A stretch of DNA of 61,497 bases from Chitinophagaceae bacterium (GCA_947469485.1 CANIPU010000017.1:1-61497); one strand, 5' to 3'. Positions 18,433 through 29,810 are shown, numbered from the stretch's first letter. The notes: a model not told the origin generated them from the letters alone. Made by a program: numbers and translations.

Positions 18433-18450
18433 AAATGATAATTATCATTT
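18433..18450. promoter_or_regulatory. 18-bp perfect palindrome, candidate operator
   Basis: aaatgataattatcattt is a perfect dyad in the 266-bp gap between the divergent desaturase and clpB genes, 119 bp from the desaturase start and about 130 bp from clpB. The core TGATAATTATCA resembles half-sites of Fur-family boxes, but an AT-rich palindrome alone does not identify the regulator. Confidence 0.35.
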
Positions 18451-18580
18451 TGTCAATCTTCTTATTGAATAGGCGACAAGAAGTCTTTTTTTTATTCTGA
18501 TTCAAGTCATAATTTCTGATATTAGTTTATTTAAACTTTATGGTCTCACATTTGAGAAAAAAATGAAAAAATAAGCTGTT

Positions 18581-21196
18581 ATGAATTTAAATCAATTCAC
18601 CATAAAATCTCAGGAAGCAATTCAAAAGGCACAAGAAATTGCAACCGGATTTCAACAACAACAATTAGATACAGCGCACATACTTAAAGGAATAATTGAA
18701 GTGGATGAAAATGTTACACCTTTTCTGTTGAAGAAATTAGGAGTGAATATTTCTTTACTTGAGCAAAAGGCAGATGCGATCATTCAAAAACAATCAAAAG
18801 TTTCAGGCGGACAAATTTATTTATCTAATGAAGCCAATTCGGCAATTTCAAAAGCGCAATCACTCTTAAAGGAATTCGGTGATGAGTTTGTTTCCATTGA
18901 ACATTTGTTGTTGGGAATACTTTCCGGAAAAGATGAAACAGCGCGATTGTTAAAGGAAAGTGGTGTGAATGAAAAAGATCTGAAAACTGCTATTAAAGAA
19001 TTGCGCAAAGGCAGCACCGTGAAAGATCAGAATGTGGAATCAACTTATAATGCGCTGAACAAGTACGCAAAAAATTTAAACGATCTGGCACAAAGCGGAA
19101 AGCTCGATCCGGTAATTGGTCGTGATGAAGAAATACGCAGAGTATTACACATTCTTTCGCGCCGTACTAAGAATAATCCTGTTCTGGTTGGAGAGCCCGG
19201 AGTTGGTAAAACCGCAATAGCTGAAGGCATCGCGCACAGAATTGTAAATGGCGATGTTCCTGAAAATTTAAAAAGTAAAATTATTTTTTCTCTCGATATG
19301 GGCGCGTTAATGGCTGGTGCAAAATATCGCGGTGAGTTTGAAGAAAGATTAAAAGCAGTGGTGCGCGAAGTAACTGAAAGCAATGGCGAAATCATTTTAT
19401 TCATTGATGAAATTCATACACTCATTGGAGCTGGTGCAACCGAAGGCGCAATGGATGCAGCTAATATTTTAAAACCTGCTTTGGCACGAGGCGAATTAAG
19501 AACTGTTGGAGCAACAACTTTAAATGAGTATCAGAAATATTTTGAAAAGGATAAAGCACTTGAGCGAAGATTTCAGAAAGTAATAATTGACGAACCGAAT
19601 GAAGAAGATGCAATTTCCATTTTGCGCGGATTGAAGGAACGCTACGAAACACATCATAAGGTCCGGATAAAAGATGAAGCAATTATTTCTGCAGTTGAAT
19701 TATCGAACCGTTACATCAGCGATCGCTTCCTTCCTGATAAAGCAATTGATTTAATTGATGAAGCTGCTGCAAAATTGCGTTTGGAAATGGATTCGCTACC
19801 AGAGGAATTGGATGAAATAGAAAGAAGAATCCGTCAGTTGGAAATTGAGCGTGAAGCTATCAAGCGCGAAAAAGATGCGAAGAAGGTGAAAGAACTGAGT
19901 GAAGAAATCGCTAACCTTTCTGAAGAAAGAAATAATCTGAAAGCAAAGTGGCAGGCAGAAAAAGATGTTGCTAATTCAGTTCAGGAAATAAAATCTTCAA
20001 TTGAAAATTATAAACTTGAAGCTGAACAGGCAGAGCGCGCAGGTGATTACGGAAAAGTTGCTGAAATCCGATATGGCAAAATCCGCGATGCCGAATTGAA
20101 ACTGAAAAAAGCAGAAGATGAAATAAAGAAAATGAATCAGGGCACCCGCATGCTGAAAGAAGAAGTGGATGCTGAAGACATTGCCTCCATCGTTTCGAAG
20201 TGGACCGGAATTCCGGTGACTAAAATGCTGCAGAGCGAAAAAGAAAAATTGTTACACCTTGAAGATGATTTACATAAAAGAGTAGTAGGTCAGGAAGAAG
20301 CAATTACTGCAGTGAGCGATGCCATTCGTCGCAGCCGTGCAGGATTGCAGGACCCGCGCAAGCCAATAGGGTCATTTATTTTTCTCGGAACAACCGGAGT
20401 AGGTAAAACAGAATTGGCAAAAGCTCTCGCTGAATTTTTATTCAACGATGAAAGTGCAATGACACGAATTGATATGAGTGAATATCAGGAGCGCCACGCA
20501 GTATCACGATTAATTGGAGCGCCTCCGGGTTATGTTGGGTACGATGAAGGCGGGCAGTTAACAGAAGCGGTTCGGCGCAAACCATATTCTGTTGTGCTGT
20601 TAGATGAAATTGAAAAGGCTCATCCTGATGTATTCAACATACTGTTGCAGGTATTGGATGACGGTCGTTTGACTGATAACAAGGGAAGAACTGTCAACTT
20701 CAAGAACACCATCATCATTATGACCAGCAACATGGGCTCGCATGTGATTCAGGAAAACTTTGCGAAGATTAACGAGAAGAACAAGTACGGAATTTTAGAA
20801 ACCACTAAAGTGGAAGTGATGGACTTGCTGCGAAAAACCATCCGCCCTGAATTTTTAAATCGCATTGACGATATCATTATGTTCACTCCGCTAATGAAGA
20901 ACGAGATTGTTGGTATAGTAGAAATACAAGTGAAGCAATTACAAGCAATGCTGATGAAAAACAATATCAAACTAAATATTTCTGATAAAGCGAAAAAGAC
21001 ACTTGGTGATTTGGGTTACGACCCGACTTTAGGTGCACGACCATTGAAGCGAGTAATTCAAAAGGAATTGGTGAACGAATTGTCGAAGAAAATTCTTTCC
21101 GGCGAAGTGCAGTCTGAATCTGTGATTTGGGTAGATATCAACAAAGAAGGTGATTTGGTTTTCAGTAATGAAGCGAGTGTGATTTCGATGAATTAA
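18581..21196 (+). CDS. clpB: ATP-dependent disaggregase ClpB
   Basis: An 871-residue Hsp100 chaperone that works with DnaK to dissolve protein aggregates. Order of domains: N-terminal double Clp repeat (about 1-145), AAA+ module 1 with Walker A GEPGVGKT (204-211) and Walker [10 protein letters not shown], the coiled-coil middle domain (about 405-525, rich in E/K/R) that distinguishes ClpB from ClpA/ClpC, then AAA+ module 2 with Walker A GTTGVGKT (603-610) and [11 protein letters not shown]. Full length. It stands alone on the plus strand; its last 4 nt overlap the convergent acyltransferase gene. No heat-shock element was recognised upstream. Confidence 0.98.
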   Translation: MNLNQFTIKSQEAIQKAQEIATGFQQQQLDTAHILKGIIEVDENVTPFLLKKLGVNISLLEQKADAIIQKQSKVSGGQIYLSNEANSAISKAQSLLKEFGDEFVSIEHLLLGILSGKDETARLLKESGVNEKDLKTAIKELRKGSTVKDQNVESTYNALNKYAKNLNDLAQSGKLDPVIGRDEEIRRVLHILSRRTKNNPVLVGEPGVGKTAIAEGIAHRIVNGDVPENLKSKIIFSLDMGALMAGAKYRGEFEERLKAVVREVTESNGEIILFIDEIHTLIGAGATEGAMDAANILKPALARGELRTVGATTLNEYQKYFEKDKALERRFQKVIIDEPNEEDAISILRGLKERYETHHKVRIKDEAIISAVELSNRYISDRFLPDKAIDLIDEAAAKLRLEMDSLPEELDEIERRIRQLEIEREAIKREKDAKKVKELSEEIANLSEERNNLKAKWQAEKDVANSVQEIKSSIENYKLEAEQAERAGDYGKVAEIRYGKIRDAELKLKKAEDEIKKMNQGTRMLKEEVDAEDIASIVSKWTGIPVTKMLQSEKEKLLHLEDDLHKRVVGQEEAITAVSDAIRRSRAGLQDPRKPIGSFIFLGTTGVGKTELAKALAEFLFNDESAMTRIDMSEYQERHAVSRLIGAPPGYVGYDEGGQLTEAVRRKPYSVVLLDEIEKAHPDVFNILLQVLDDGRLTDNKGRTVNFKNTIIIMTSNMGSHVIQENFAKINEKNKYGILETTKVEVMDLLRKTIRPEFLNRIDDIIMFTPLMKNEIVGIVEIQVKQLQAMLMKNNIKLNISDKAKKTLGDLGYDPTLGARPLKRVIQKELVNELSKKILSGEVQSESVIWVDINKEGDLVFSNEASVISMN

Positions 21197-22212
21197 ACAA
21201 TAAGAAGATTACAACCTCTTAAATCACTGTTATCCATTCTGCCTGAAATAGAAAAAATACCATCTGCATTTATTCTTCCTAAATCATCAGTAGCAATGAA
21301 TGAACACGAGTAAATATTTGCCAGGTCAATAATATTTATGGCACCTGCCTGAGTGGGCGAAAGAATTTCCAACGGGTCGTTCGGTTCGCGGATAAAAATT
21401 TTCATCCACGGAGGTGTAAAATAATTTCCATCAGCTTTTGAGTATGCCTGCGAAAGCAGTTCAGTCATTCCGTATTCTGAGTAAATAGTTTTTACTCCGA
21501 ATTTATTTTTCAGTTCTGCATGCACTTCATCGCGAATCATTTCTTTTTTTCTTCCTTTCATTCCACCAGTTTCCATAATAATGGTATTCGAATAATCTTG
21601 TCCTTTTTCAAACGGAAAATCGAGCAGTGCGAATGTTACACCTATTAAAATGTGTTTCTTTTTTTCTTTGTTCAGTGCATCAATCAACTGAACTAAATCT
21701 GTAGTTGCATCCAGATAAAATCCTGAGCGCTTATCGTTACTGAGAGAAATTAAATGTTCCATCATGTAAACAAGTGATGAATCGTTTCTTTCAAGATAGG
21801 AGGGAAGCAATGCGAGAAAAGTAAAATCTTGAGGATTGCCGAAGAAGTATTTAAATCCTTCGGTAAAACTTTTTTCATAAAGCGAAACATCCTTTACAAA
21901 GTGCTTGCTGTTTTGCTGACCAGTTGTTCCGCTGCTTTGGAATATTTTTTCAGAGGTAAATTCTCCATTTGTAACGGAATGTGTTTTAAAAAAATCAATT
22001 GGAAGAAATGGGATTTTTAAAATTGAATTCACCTCATTCATATTTATTTTCTGCAGCTGAATAAAATTTTTGTAAACAGAATTATTTTCTGCCTGATAAT
22101 GAAAAATTTCCAGAGACAGTTTTTCAAACTGTTCTTTGTTTTCAATTCGAAAAATTTCATTTTCTATTTCTCTGCGAAACACTTGACTTTTTTTTGCAAA
22201 GATGTATTCCAT
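21193..22212 (-). CDS. LuxE/PaaK-like acyl-protein synthetase / acyltransferase
   Basis: A 339-residue member of the ANL-related LuxE family (adenylate-forming, acyl-protein synthetase). The adenylate-loop signature is [14 protein letters not shown], with later [13 protein letters not shown] and [14 protein letters not shown]. The start is set at ATG 22212 ([17 protein letters not shown]); the frame is open 13 codons further, but that region contains the terminator of the PorP gene. The acyl substrate is unknown. Bacteroidota often annotate this family simply as acyl transferase. Confidence 0.8.
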   Translation of the reverse strand: MEYIFAKKSQVFRREIENEIFRIENKEQFEKLSLEIFHYQAENNSVYKNFIQLQKINMNEVNSILKIPFLPIDFFKTHSVTNGEFTSEKIFQSSGTTGQQNSKHFVKDVSLYEKSFTEGFKYFFGNPQDFTFLALLPSYLERNDSSLVYMMEHLISLSNDKRSGFYLDATTDLVQLIDALNKEKKKHILIGVTFALLDFPFEKGQDYSNTIIMETGGMKGRKKEMIRDEVHAELKNKFGVKTIYSEYGMTELLSQAYSKADGNYFTPPWMKIFIREPNDPLEILSPTQAGAINIIDLANIYSCSFIATDDLGRINADGIFSISGRMDNSDLRGCNLLIV

Positions 22213-22230
22213 TCGTCGTACAAAAAATAA

Positions 22231-22260
22231 AAAAAGGGCTGCACACCACATGCAGCCCTT
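22231..22260 (-). terminator. rho-independent terminator after the PorP/SprF gene
   Basis: On the minus strand a 10-bp stem (aagggctgca with tgcagccctt, loop of 7) is followed by a run of T (plus-strand A-run 22222-22235). It lies 60 bp after the end of the porP-like gene and closes the adhesin-porP transcript. Confidence 0.9.
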
Positions 22261-22320
22261 AGCCCCGGATTAATTTGCCGTTGCTGTCAACCTTGTTTTT
22301 AGGTAATCGTAATTCCGTTT

Positions 22321-23313
22321 TTAAAAGTGCGGACAGTAAACTTTGTTTTTCTTCATAGAAGGAATTGATCCAATATATTGTATTGCTATTTCTGGACCTC
22401 CCTGAGCATGACTCACTTTAGCAAGTTTAGAGTAATTTAAATCATACGAAAAGGTAAACGAAACCTGATCAATGTCCATTCGGGCAACAAAGATTGCTGC
22501 ATCTTTCCATCTGTTCAATGCTCCTATATAAACTGATTTCTCTTGCCCTTTCCTCTTATCCATAGCCACTTTTCCAAACGCACCACAAACAAATTCCTGA
22601 TGCGGACCTTGTTTGCTATAGGCAATTTTAGGGTATATAGCTGCCATTGATGCTATAGGCAATGTTGCTCCAAAACTTGCAACATATTTACGAGGAACAG
22701 CTGACGAAATATCATTCATAAAAGTTTGAACCGGTCTATTGATGTGAGATACATTAAATCCAAAATTTACATTAGTGAATTTATTTGGCATATAGTTGTA
22801 TTCCACACCGGAATTAACATCCACATATCCTGCTGTATTGTAGGCAAAATTTTCAGTGGTATTTCCACCCTCAAAATTTTCGTCAAAGCTTAGGTATGTG
22901 TAATCCAGAAAGCTATTTATATAGCCTGCCTGAATTCCAAAACCTAAGTAGGATCTACCCCAACGATCAAGTGACTTATTATAAGCAACAGATCCTTCAA
23001 ACATATTGGTAGTGAAATGCGAATCTCCGGCTCTGTCAGAAAAAGTCATCATTCCAATTCCAAACATATCTTTCTTGTCGAATCCTGTTGGAATGCTGAA
23101 ATCCAATGAGCCGCTTATTGTTTGATATGGCACAGTAACACTTCGCCATTGATTTCTATATATGGCAGTCATACGGTAATTGCCATTGAAGAAACCTGTT
23201 TTAGCAGGGTTCATATAAAGTGGCGCAGCATAAAACTGCGAGAAATGAATATCCTGTGCTTTTGATGCAAGCACCATTGAGCTGAAAAGCAAGAATGAGT
23301 AAATCTTTTTCAT
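22321..23313 (-). CDS. PorP/SprF family type IX secretion membrane protein
   Basis: A 330-residue outer-membrane beta-barrel protein of the PorP/SprF family. The start is put at ATG 23313, giving a signal peptide MKKIYSFLLFSSMVLASKAQ and the family N-terminus DIHFSQFYAAPLYMNPAKTG. Other signatures are YRMTAIYRNQW and the C-terminal GGPEIAIQYIG. SprF is needed for surface display of the SprB adhesin in Flavobacterium johnsoniae, and genes of this family usually sit next to their large cargo. Here it follows the 1860-residue adhesin gene by 44 bp on the same strand, so it is the likely partner of that adhesin. Confidence 0.92.
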   Translation of the reverse strand: MKKIYSFLLFSSMVLASKAQDIHFSQFYAAPLYMNPAKTGFFNGNYRMTAIYRNQWRSVTVPYQTISGSLDFSIPTGFDKKDMFGIGMMTFSDRAGDSHFTTNMFEGSVAYNKSLDRWGRSYLGFGIQAGYINSFLDYTYLSFDENFEGGNTTENFAYNTAGYVDVNSGVEYNYMPNKFTNVNFGFNVSHINRPVQTFMNDISSAVPRKYVASFGATLPIASMAAIYPKIAYSKQGPHQEFVCGAFGKVAMDKRKGQEKSVYIGALNRWKDAAIFVARMDIDQVSFTFSYDLNYSKLAKVSHAQGGPEIAIQYIGSIPSMKKNKVYCPHF

Positions 23314-23357
23314 GCTATAGGATTTAAGTGGGTTAAAAAATTTTTCATGCGTAATCA

Positions 23358-26300
23358 TTATCGTAGTACTGTAATATTTCCTTGTTTACTAATATTTTGA
23401 CCTCCTGAACAAACTGCCTGCAGATAGTATACATATACTCCCGGAGGAACTTTTGATCCCAGAAATGTTCCATCCCATCCTTGAGTTATATCGCTTGTTT
23501 GCCAAACCAATTGCCCCCACCGATTGAATACATTGAAATACTTCAGTTCTTTGATTCCAATGGCTCTGACTCTGAATATTTCATTTTTATTATCACCATT
23601 CGGTGTAAAAGCATTTGGAACGAATAACAAATCACTCGGACATGCAACAATTATTATCATTTCATCTTCGCTCTTACAACCATTACTTGATGTTGTGGTA
23701 AGTGTGTATGTTGTATTAACAGTTGCAATTACTGTTGGAGTCAGGCAATCAATACAGCTTAATCCTTCTGGAGGGCTCCAGCTATAAGTTGTACCAAGTG
23801 CAACTTCACCACCAAGTTGAATTTCAGTACCCACCGGAATTTCAAAATCCTGTCCGGCATTGCAATAAGGTGATTCGTTGACATTGACAACAATATTCAG
23901 TGTATCAGCATCACAAAGGCCATCCGAAATGATTACTGTATAGGTAGTTGTTTGTTGCGGTGATGCAAATGGATTCGATGCAAATGGGTTGTCAAGACTG
24001 TTTGCAGGAGTCCATACATATTGATTTCCGCCTGAAACATTTAATTGTAAAACACCTCCTCTGCATATATCACCTCCATTTCCAGCAATCGCATTTAATT
24101 CAGGTAATACAAAAACTGAAACAGAATCCATTGCACTGCATCCGTTGACATCAGTCCCTATCACTGTATAAGTTGTTAAGGTATCTGGTGCAGCACTGAT
24201 AGTTGCTCCTGTTGATGAACTTAGTGTTAGTGATGAACTCCATAAATATTGAAAAGCTCCACTGGCAGAAAGAACTGTACTTGATTGAAAACAAATTTGA
24301 ACATCTGCCCCGGCATCAACAATCGGTAAAGGATTAACTGTTACAATAACATTATCTGTGGCAGTGCAACCGTTCGAATCGGTTATTATTAATGTATAAG
24401 TTGAAGAAGCAACAGGTGTTGAAATAGGATTATACGAAGTTGCAGAATCAAGATCTGTCGAAGGAGACCAGTTATAACTTATTCCTCCGGTTCCATTAAG
24501 TTGAACAGAATTGCCTATACATATTGAAGTATCCGTGCCGGCATTTGCAATTGCTGATGGGAATAATGAAATAGTAATTGTTGCATTATTTGTACAACCG
24601 TTTGCATCAGAACCTGTAACAACATATGAGGTTGGCACTGTTGTAATACAAGTTGGGTTTGATATACCGCCATTGTTTAATCCGTTCAATGGGGACCAGG
24701 TATAAGTAATGGCACCATTTGCCTGAATCTGCACACTTTGACCAGGACAAACAGTTGTATCCGGATTTGCTGTTACAATTGGAAGTGATAAAACATTAAC
24801 TATTATATTATCTGTTGCAGTACAGCCATTTAAATCAGTAACAATTAATGAATAAGTTGTATTTGAAATTGGTGATGCAATTGGGTTAAAAATTGTTGAG
24901 TCGTTTAATCCTATAGAAGGAGACCAGTTGAACAATATTCCTCCGTTTGCATTTAAAATTACTGATGAATTCAAACAGATAGTTGCGTCAGGTCCTGCAC
25001 TGGCTAAGGGGTTTGAAACAACAGTAATGATATTTGTTGTGATGTCAGTACAGCCATTTACTGATTGAACTGAAAGAGTAATGGTATATGTGCCTATTGT
25101 AGAAAAAGTATGAAACGGATATTGTAGTGTTGAAGCGTTTAATATGCCGCTTGCCGGGTCGCCAAAATTCCAATTCCATGAGGCAATAGTTCCGGTTGGC
25201 TGTGAGATATCTTTAAATGCAACTGTCTGATTCGGACAAATCGTTGAATCATCCATTGAAAATGCAGAAACAGGTGAAGCAAAAACATAAACTGTGTCAA
25301 TGAATTGGCCGAAGCAACCGGCGCTTGTTGTAACATCAAGCGTTACCGAATAAAAACCGGGAGTTGAATAATTGTGGGTTGGGTTCTGTAACGATGAAGT
25401 GTTGTTAATTCCGCTTGATGCATCACCAAAGTTCCAGTTCCAATCCGTAATTGAAACGGATGAAAATGTTGAATCAAAGAACGAAACAATCCCCGAATCA
25501 CATATTGGATTTGGATTAATTCCGAAATTAACAGCAGGACTTCCAACAACTACAGTATCTAACAAAATAGCTACGCTGCAACCTAATCCATCACTTAGTA
25601 TTACCTCCGGAAAGAAAATTCCGGGAGTTGAATAGGTGTAACAAATCGAATCAAGTGTGTTGGTGACTACAGTACCATCACCAAAATTCCAATCAAAACT
25701 TACTGCATTATTTGTAGTTGCTTCAAAGCAAGCATTTAGAGGAATACATCCTGTACCAATGTGAGAAGCTGTACTTCCGCTAGGACCATTAATAGAAATA
25801 TAATTAGTAAAAGTAATTGTGTCACTACATCCGTTGATATCAGTTGCAATTAAACTCACATCATAATTGCCAGCAATGTTATAGGTATGAATTGGATTTT
25901 GAATTGAAGATGTATTTCCGTCTCCAAAATCCCAAAAATAAGTTGAAGCTGAATCTGTATTTGTAGATAGGTTGCTGAATTGTACTGCAAGCGGGGGACA
26001 TGTTGAATTTGTGGTGTCTGCAATGAAATTTGCCAGTGGCATGCTAACTGTTACAGAAGCAGTATCAAACATTGTTGAAATACATCCTGAAGTATCAGTT
26101 GCCGTCAGCGTAACATTGTAAATTCCATTTGAAGAGTAGTTGTGACATGGAGTTGCAGCATTTGATGTGTTTCCATCACCAAAATTCCAAACAAAATTTA
26201 ATGTGCTGTTGCCAACGGTGTTATTATAAAAACAAGCGGGATCTCCAAGGCATACATTAGAAGTTGTTGCACCAAAATCAATAGTTGGAGAAAGTGTATT

Positions 26301-28940
26301 TATGTAATTTGTTTTTGTTAGTGAATCAATACAGCCATGGTTATCGGTAACAACTAATGTAACTGTATAATAGCCTGACTGATTATAAGTATGTAGTGGA
26401 TTTGGCTGGTTTGATGTATTTAACGGATTTGATCCAGGATCACCGAAATTCCATTTCCAAACAAAGGGTATTGAATTAGTTGAGGTTGAGTTATCAGTAA
26501 ATTGCACATTCAAAGGCGTACAACCACTTAATGGAGTTGCTGTAAAATCCACATATGTTCCGTAAACAGTTATATAATTCTGCATGAATAAAGTATCAGA
26601 GCATTGATTAACATCTGTGGAAATTAACCGCACTGAATATTTCCCGGAATTAATTAGGGTTGGACAAGGAGAAGTTGCAGTTGAAGTGAAAACCGTATTA
26701 CCAACGGTATCAGTAATCAACCATTTGTAAGAACTAGCATCTATTGATGTATTAGTGAAACAGAAACTGAATGGTTTGCAACCATTTGTTGGAGCAGTAA
26801 ATCCAGCCTGTACATTTCTAATCTGAACTGTTTTAACATTTTGATCAGTGCAACCTGTTGCTAAGTTTGTTACAGTTAATTTTATCTGATAGCTTCCACT
26901 TGTGGAATAAGTTATAGTTATTGTACTATCTGTTAAAGAAGTAGCGGTTGCTCCGGTAACTTGCCAGCTGAATAAATCAGCATCAATTGAACTTCCTGCA
27001 TGAAGTATTAAAGTAAAAGGAGTGTTGCAATCTTTTTCAATCGTGAATTTCGCTACTGGCGGAAGTATGTGTATTGCACTGTCAACAATTATTGTATCGC
27101 AACAACCGTAATTGCAGGCGATTAAAATTACATCAGCCCAGCCAGTATCACTATAATTGAAAAATGGATTAACACTTGTTGATTGAGAATTAAATGGTAA
27201 GCCTCCAAAATCCCAATTGTAATTTGTTGTTGAATCAACACCGGTACTTGTATTTAAAAATGTAATATTCATACCAGCGCATGCAACTATAGGTGATACT
27301 GAAAAATTAGCGGTAGGCATAGTACCTACACAAACTGCATCAACCATTAATACTGTATCTGTGCATCCTTGAGCATTAATTATTATAAGTCTTACATCAT
27401 AACACCCCGGATTTGTAAATACATGAGTTGGATTTTGCAGATTACTTTGAACCGCATTTGAATTTCCTGTGTCACCGAAATTCCATTTCCAAATTGTTGG
27501 TGTTCCGGTTGAAGTAGTGCTGGTAAATTGAACAGTTAACGGTGCACATCCTGAAGTCGGAGTTGCAATAAATGCTGCAACAGGACAATCAATATTTACT
27601 AAATTAGTTACAGTTTTTGTATTGCTGCATCCTGCGGCATTAGTGACTGTAAGTACTGTTGAAAAATTACCACATGAATTGTAAATAATATTCGGTGGAT
27701 TATTTGTGGACCATGATGAAGGGCTTCCACCTGGAAAACTCCATGAATAGGTTAAACCGTTTCCTATTGATTGATTATTGTAATTAAGGGTTAAAGGAGG
27801 TGCACATGTCGGCGTATTTCCTGTTTGAGAAAAATTCGCTGTAGGTGTTGGTGCAACTACAACTGTTGTACATTTCTGAGCAGTACATCCATTACTGAAA
27901 CTGACATCTAAACAAATCTGATAACTTCCGGGAGTATTAAATGTGAAAGACGCATTTTGTCCAGTTGCTGTTGCAGGATTTCCATTAGGAATGGTGGTCC
28001 AATTCCAATTTGTTGCTCCACTATTTTGACCCGATACATTTACTGTAAGAGGAGCGCAACCCTGTGTTCCAGTAATAGAAAATTGCGCCTGAAGATTTCC
28101 AACATTTATATAATTGTTTCTAATTAGCGTATCCTGACATCCATTTGCATCAGTAATTATTAATTGACTGCTGAATTGACCAGAAGAATTATATGTGACG
28201 CTTTGAGAATTTGATGAAGATGAATTTGGGGTTCCTGCCGGAAAACTCCATTGATAAGTATATGGAGCGGTTCCACTATTAACAATGGAATTGTAAGTGG
28301 TAGTGAATGGTGAGCCACAGCCATTTAATGGTGACGCATTGTAATTGACATTTGGGTTTGTTGTAACACAAACAGCGGCGGATGTTGTAATGTTATCACT
28401 GCAGCCAAAAGAGTTTGTTACAATCAGCGTAACTGTTTTGCAACCTTGAGTAGTATATAAATGATTTTCAACTGAGTTTGTTCCTGTGCTTCCATCTCCG
28501 AAATCCCATTGATAAGTACTTATTGATCCACTGCCAGGTGTACTTGTACTTGTCAAAGTTGATAGTAAAGGAGCGCATCCTGCCGCGCCAGTGGTTATAA
28601 AACTTGCTGTTGGTTTGCAATGTATAATTAAAGGAAGTGTTTTAACATCCTGCAATCCATTCCCATCGGTTACAGTTAAAGTAACAGTAAATGAACCACA
28701 TGATGAATATGTAGTTGAAGGATTAGTTTGTATACTGTTTATACCTGCGTTTACCCCAAAGTTCCATTGATATGAAAGTGGAGGAGTTCCAGTGCTTAGG
28801 TTAGTAAAACTTGCAACTGCGGGATTACAAACCGGATTTGGTAAATTAATTGAAAAATCGGCGGTAGGCTGAGCTAAAAGGCCAGAAATATTAAGAATTA
28901 AGAGGAAAATTACGGTTATGACCGTGTGGAGTCGGTACAT
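23358..28940 (-). CDS. giant PKD-repeat adhesin with gliding-type C-terminal sorting domain (SprB-like)
   Basis: A 1860-residue secreted protein. Layout: signal peptide (about 1-24, ending GLLAQ); about fifteen PKD-like domains recognisable by W-x-F-G-D strands (for example YQWDFGDGS, WKWNFGDTG, YFWDFGDGN, WNWNFGDAS); then about six Ig-like repeats of the form YNWSPSTDLDS ... TTYTLIITDSNGCTATD; and a C-terminal CHU-C/gliding-motility domain from about residue 1770 (FVPNAFTPNGDNKNEIF, FNRWGQLVWQT, GWDG, ending KQGNITVLR), which is a type B T9SS sorting signal. It should be exported by the T9SS and displayed on the surface, probably acting in adhesion or gliding. It is the first gene of a two-gene unit with the PorP/SprF-like gene. 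Confidence 0.92.
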   Translation of the reverse strand: MYRLHTVITVIFLLILNISGLLAQPTADFSINLPNPVCNPAVASFTNLSTGTPPLSYQWNFGVNAGINSIQTNPSTTYSSCGSFTVTLTVTDGNGLQDVKTLPLIIHCKPTASFITTGAAGCAPLLSTLTSTSTPGSGSISTYQWDFGDGSTGTNSVENHLYTTQGCKTVTLIVTNSFGCSDNITTSAAVCVTTNPNVNYNASPLNGCGSPFTTTYNSIVNSGTAPYTYQWSFPAGTPNSSSSNSQSVTYNSSGQFSSQLIITDANGCQDTLIRNNYINVGNLQAQFSITGTQGCAPLTVNVSGQNSGATNWNWTTIPNGNPATATGQNASFTFNTPGSYQICLDVSFSNGCTAQKCTTVVVAPTPTANFSQTGNTPTCAPPLTLNYNNQSIGNGLTYSWSFPGGSPSSWSTNNPPNIIYNSCGNFSTVLTVTNAAGCSNTKTVTNLVNIDCPVAAFIATPTSGCAPLTVQFTSTTSTGTPTIWKWNFGDTGNSNAVQSNLQNPTHVFTNPGCYDVRLIIINAQGCTDTVLMVDAVCVGTMPTANFSVSPIVACAGMNITFLNTSTGVDSTTNYNWDFGGLPFNSQSTSVNPFFNYSDTGWADVILIACNYGCCDTIIVDSAIHILPPVAKFTIEKDCNTPFTLILHAGSSIDADLFSWQVTGATATSLTDSTITITYSTSGSYQIKLTVTNLATGCTDQNVKTVQIRNVQAGFTAPTNGCKPFSFCFTNTSIDASSYKWLITDTVGNTVFTSTATSPCPTLINSGKYSVRLISTDVNQCSDTLFMQNYITVYGTYVDFTATPLSGCTPLNVQFTDNSTSTNSIPFVWKWNFGDPGSNPLNTSNQPNPLHTYNQSGYYTVTLVVTDNHGCIDSLTKTNYINTLSPTIDFGATTSNVCLGDPACFYNNTVGNSTLNFVWNFGDGNTSNAATPCHNYSSNGIYNVTLTATDTSGCISTMFDTASVTVSMPLANFIADTTNSTCPPLAVQFSNLSTNTDSASTYFWDFGDGNTSSIQNPIHTYNIAGNYDVSLIATDINGCSDTITFTNYISINGPSGSTASHIGTGCIPLNACFEATTNNAVSFDWNFGDGTVVTNTLDSICYTYSTPGIFFPEVILSDGLGCSVAILLDTVVVGSPAVNFGINPNPICDSGIVSFFDSTFSSVSITDWNWNFGDASSGINNTSSLQNPTHNYSTPGFYSVTLDVTTSAGCFGQFIDTVYVFASPVSAFSMDDSTICPNQTVAFKDISQPTGTIASWNWNFGDPASGILNASTLQYPFHTFSTIGTYTITLSVQSVNGCTDITTNIITVVSNPLASAGPDATICLNSSVILNANGGILFNWSPSIGLNDSTIFNPIASPISNTTYSLIVTDLNGCTATDNIIVNVLSLPIVTANPDTTVCPGQSVQIQANGAITYTWSPLNGLNNGGISNPTCITTVPTSYVVTGSDANGCTNNATITISLFPSAIANAGTDTSICIGNSVQLNGTGGISYNWSPSTDLDSATSYNPISTPVASSTYTLIITDSNGCTATDNVIVTVNPLPIVDAGADVQICFQSSTVLSASGAFQYLWSSSLTLSSSTGATISAAPDTLTTYTVIGTDVNGCSAMDSVSVFVLPELNAIAGNGGDICRGGVLQLNVSGGNQYVWTPANSLDNPFASNPFASPQQTTTYTVIISDGLCDADTLNIVVNVNESPYCNAGQDFEIPVGTEIQLGGEVALGTTYSWSPPEGLSCIDCLTPTVIATVNTTYTLTTTSSNGCKSEDEMIIIVACPSDLLFVPNAFTPNGDNKNEIFRVRAIGIKELKYFNVFNRWGQLVWQTSDITQGWDGTFLGSKVPPGVYVYYLQAVCSGGQNISKQGNITVLR

Positions 28941-28987
28941 GTTTTTTTGGTTGACATGACCGCTTTACGCTTCTATTTTTAGATAGT

Positions 28988-29003
28988 TACCTATTTATAG
29001 GTA
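28988..29003. repeat. 16-bp inverted repeat upstream of the adhesin gene
   Basis: tacctat (28988-28994), two bases, ataggta (28997-29003), in the 165-bp gap upstream of the giant adhesin gene and downstream of the 29106 gene. It could be an operator or a weak hairpin; no clear promoter was recognised here. Confidence 0.25.
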
Positions 29004-29105
29004 TGATTCAATAAGTAAGTTTTTTGTGTGGTTTGAAGCAAATAAATCATTGTAAATCAATATGTAATTAAAAGTCATTGTCTGCTTTTGAGGATAATAT
29101 CTCGC

Positions 29106-29810
29106 TTATTTTTTTCTCCAACTTGCGAATACCAAAAACAAATAGGGTACTGAAACAAACCAAATCCAAATTAATCTCCACCAGTAATAATTTGATGAAA
29201 TATCCTTTTTTGACAAAAGGAATATTATTGAAATTGCAATTAGGGAAATCAAAAACACGATAGCTAAAACCCTGATCCATATGTTTTCTAAAAAACTTTT
29301 ACTGGAAATAGTATTCAAATGTTTTTCCTGTGCCTGAATATTATATGCAGAAATTTTTTGCAGCATATCTTTTTCAAATTCTCTGAATTCATGAATATGT
29401 TTCGGCTCAAATGAAGATGGAGATAAAGTAAATTTCATGTCAGGTTGAGTAAGCGTTATCACTGCATAAAACGATTTATTTATTTCATCTACATTAAAAT
29501 TCAATACGCGGTCCCATGAAATTTTTATTTCCTGAAAGAAATAAAAAGGAGATCTTTTTTGCATGGAATATTTAAAATAATCATCAGTTATTTCAATTGA
29601 ACATTTTATTGTCAGCCATTTTTTTATGATTAATAAAACTGAAAATAAAGAAACAACTAAAAGGAAAACTGAAGAAAGCAGAATGAGCCACTCAGGAATT
29701 CTCGTTAAAAAAAGTATTGCCCCGATAAATAATGCTGACCACATCAAAGGAACAATAATTAATACCCAGGTTATTTTCCTTTGCTCATTATAAATAAGCT
29801 GGTATTTCAT
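29106..29810 (-). CDS. membrane protein of unknown function, possible PH-like domain
   Basis: A 234-residue protein with two N-terminal helices (about residues 15-37 and 41-63), a cytoplasmic or periplasmic domain (about 64-175) and two C-terminal helices (about 182-200 and 212-230), ending in FASWRKK. The central part (IEITDDYFKYSMQKRSPFYF, then WDRVLNFNVDE) has the look of bacterial PH-like domains in small membrane proteins, but this is inference. Its ATG overlaps the stop codon of the upstream propeller gene by one base (TAATG), so the two are translationally coupled. Confidence 0.65.
   Translation of the reverse strand: MKYQLIYNEQRKITWVLIIVPLMWSALFIGAILFLTRIPEWLILLSSVFLLVVSLFSVLLIIKKWLTIKCSIEITDDYFKYSMQKRSPFYFFQEIKISWDRVLNFNVDEINKSFYAVITLTQPDMKFTLSPSSFEPKHIHEFREFEKDMLQKISAYNIQAQEKHLNTISSKSFLENIWIRVLAIVFLISLIAISIIFLLSKKDISSNYYWWRLIWIWFVSVPYLFLVFASWRKK

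Noticed and set aside
22213-22251. Longer N-terminus for the LuxE-like acyltransferase
   Set aside because: These 13 codons coincide with the terminator hairpin of the PorP/SprF-like gene, so the ATG at 22212 is preferred.
29068-29280. 70-codon minus-strand ORF
   Set aside because: It overlaps the end of the coupled membrane protein gene in another frame and has no recognisable features.
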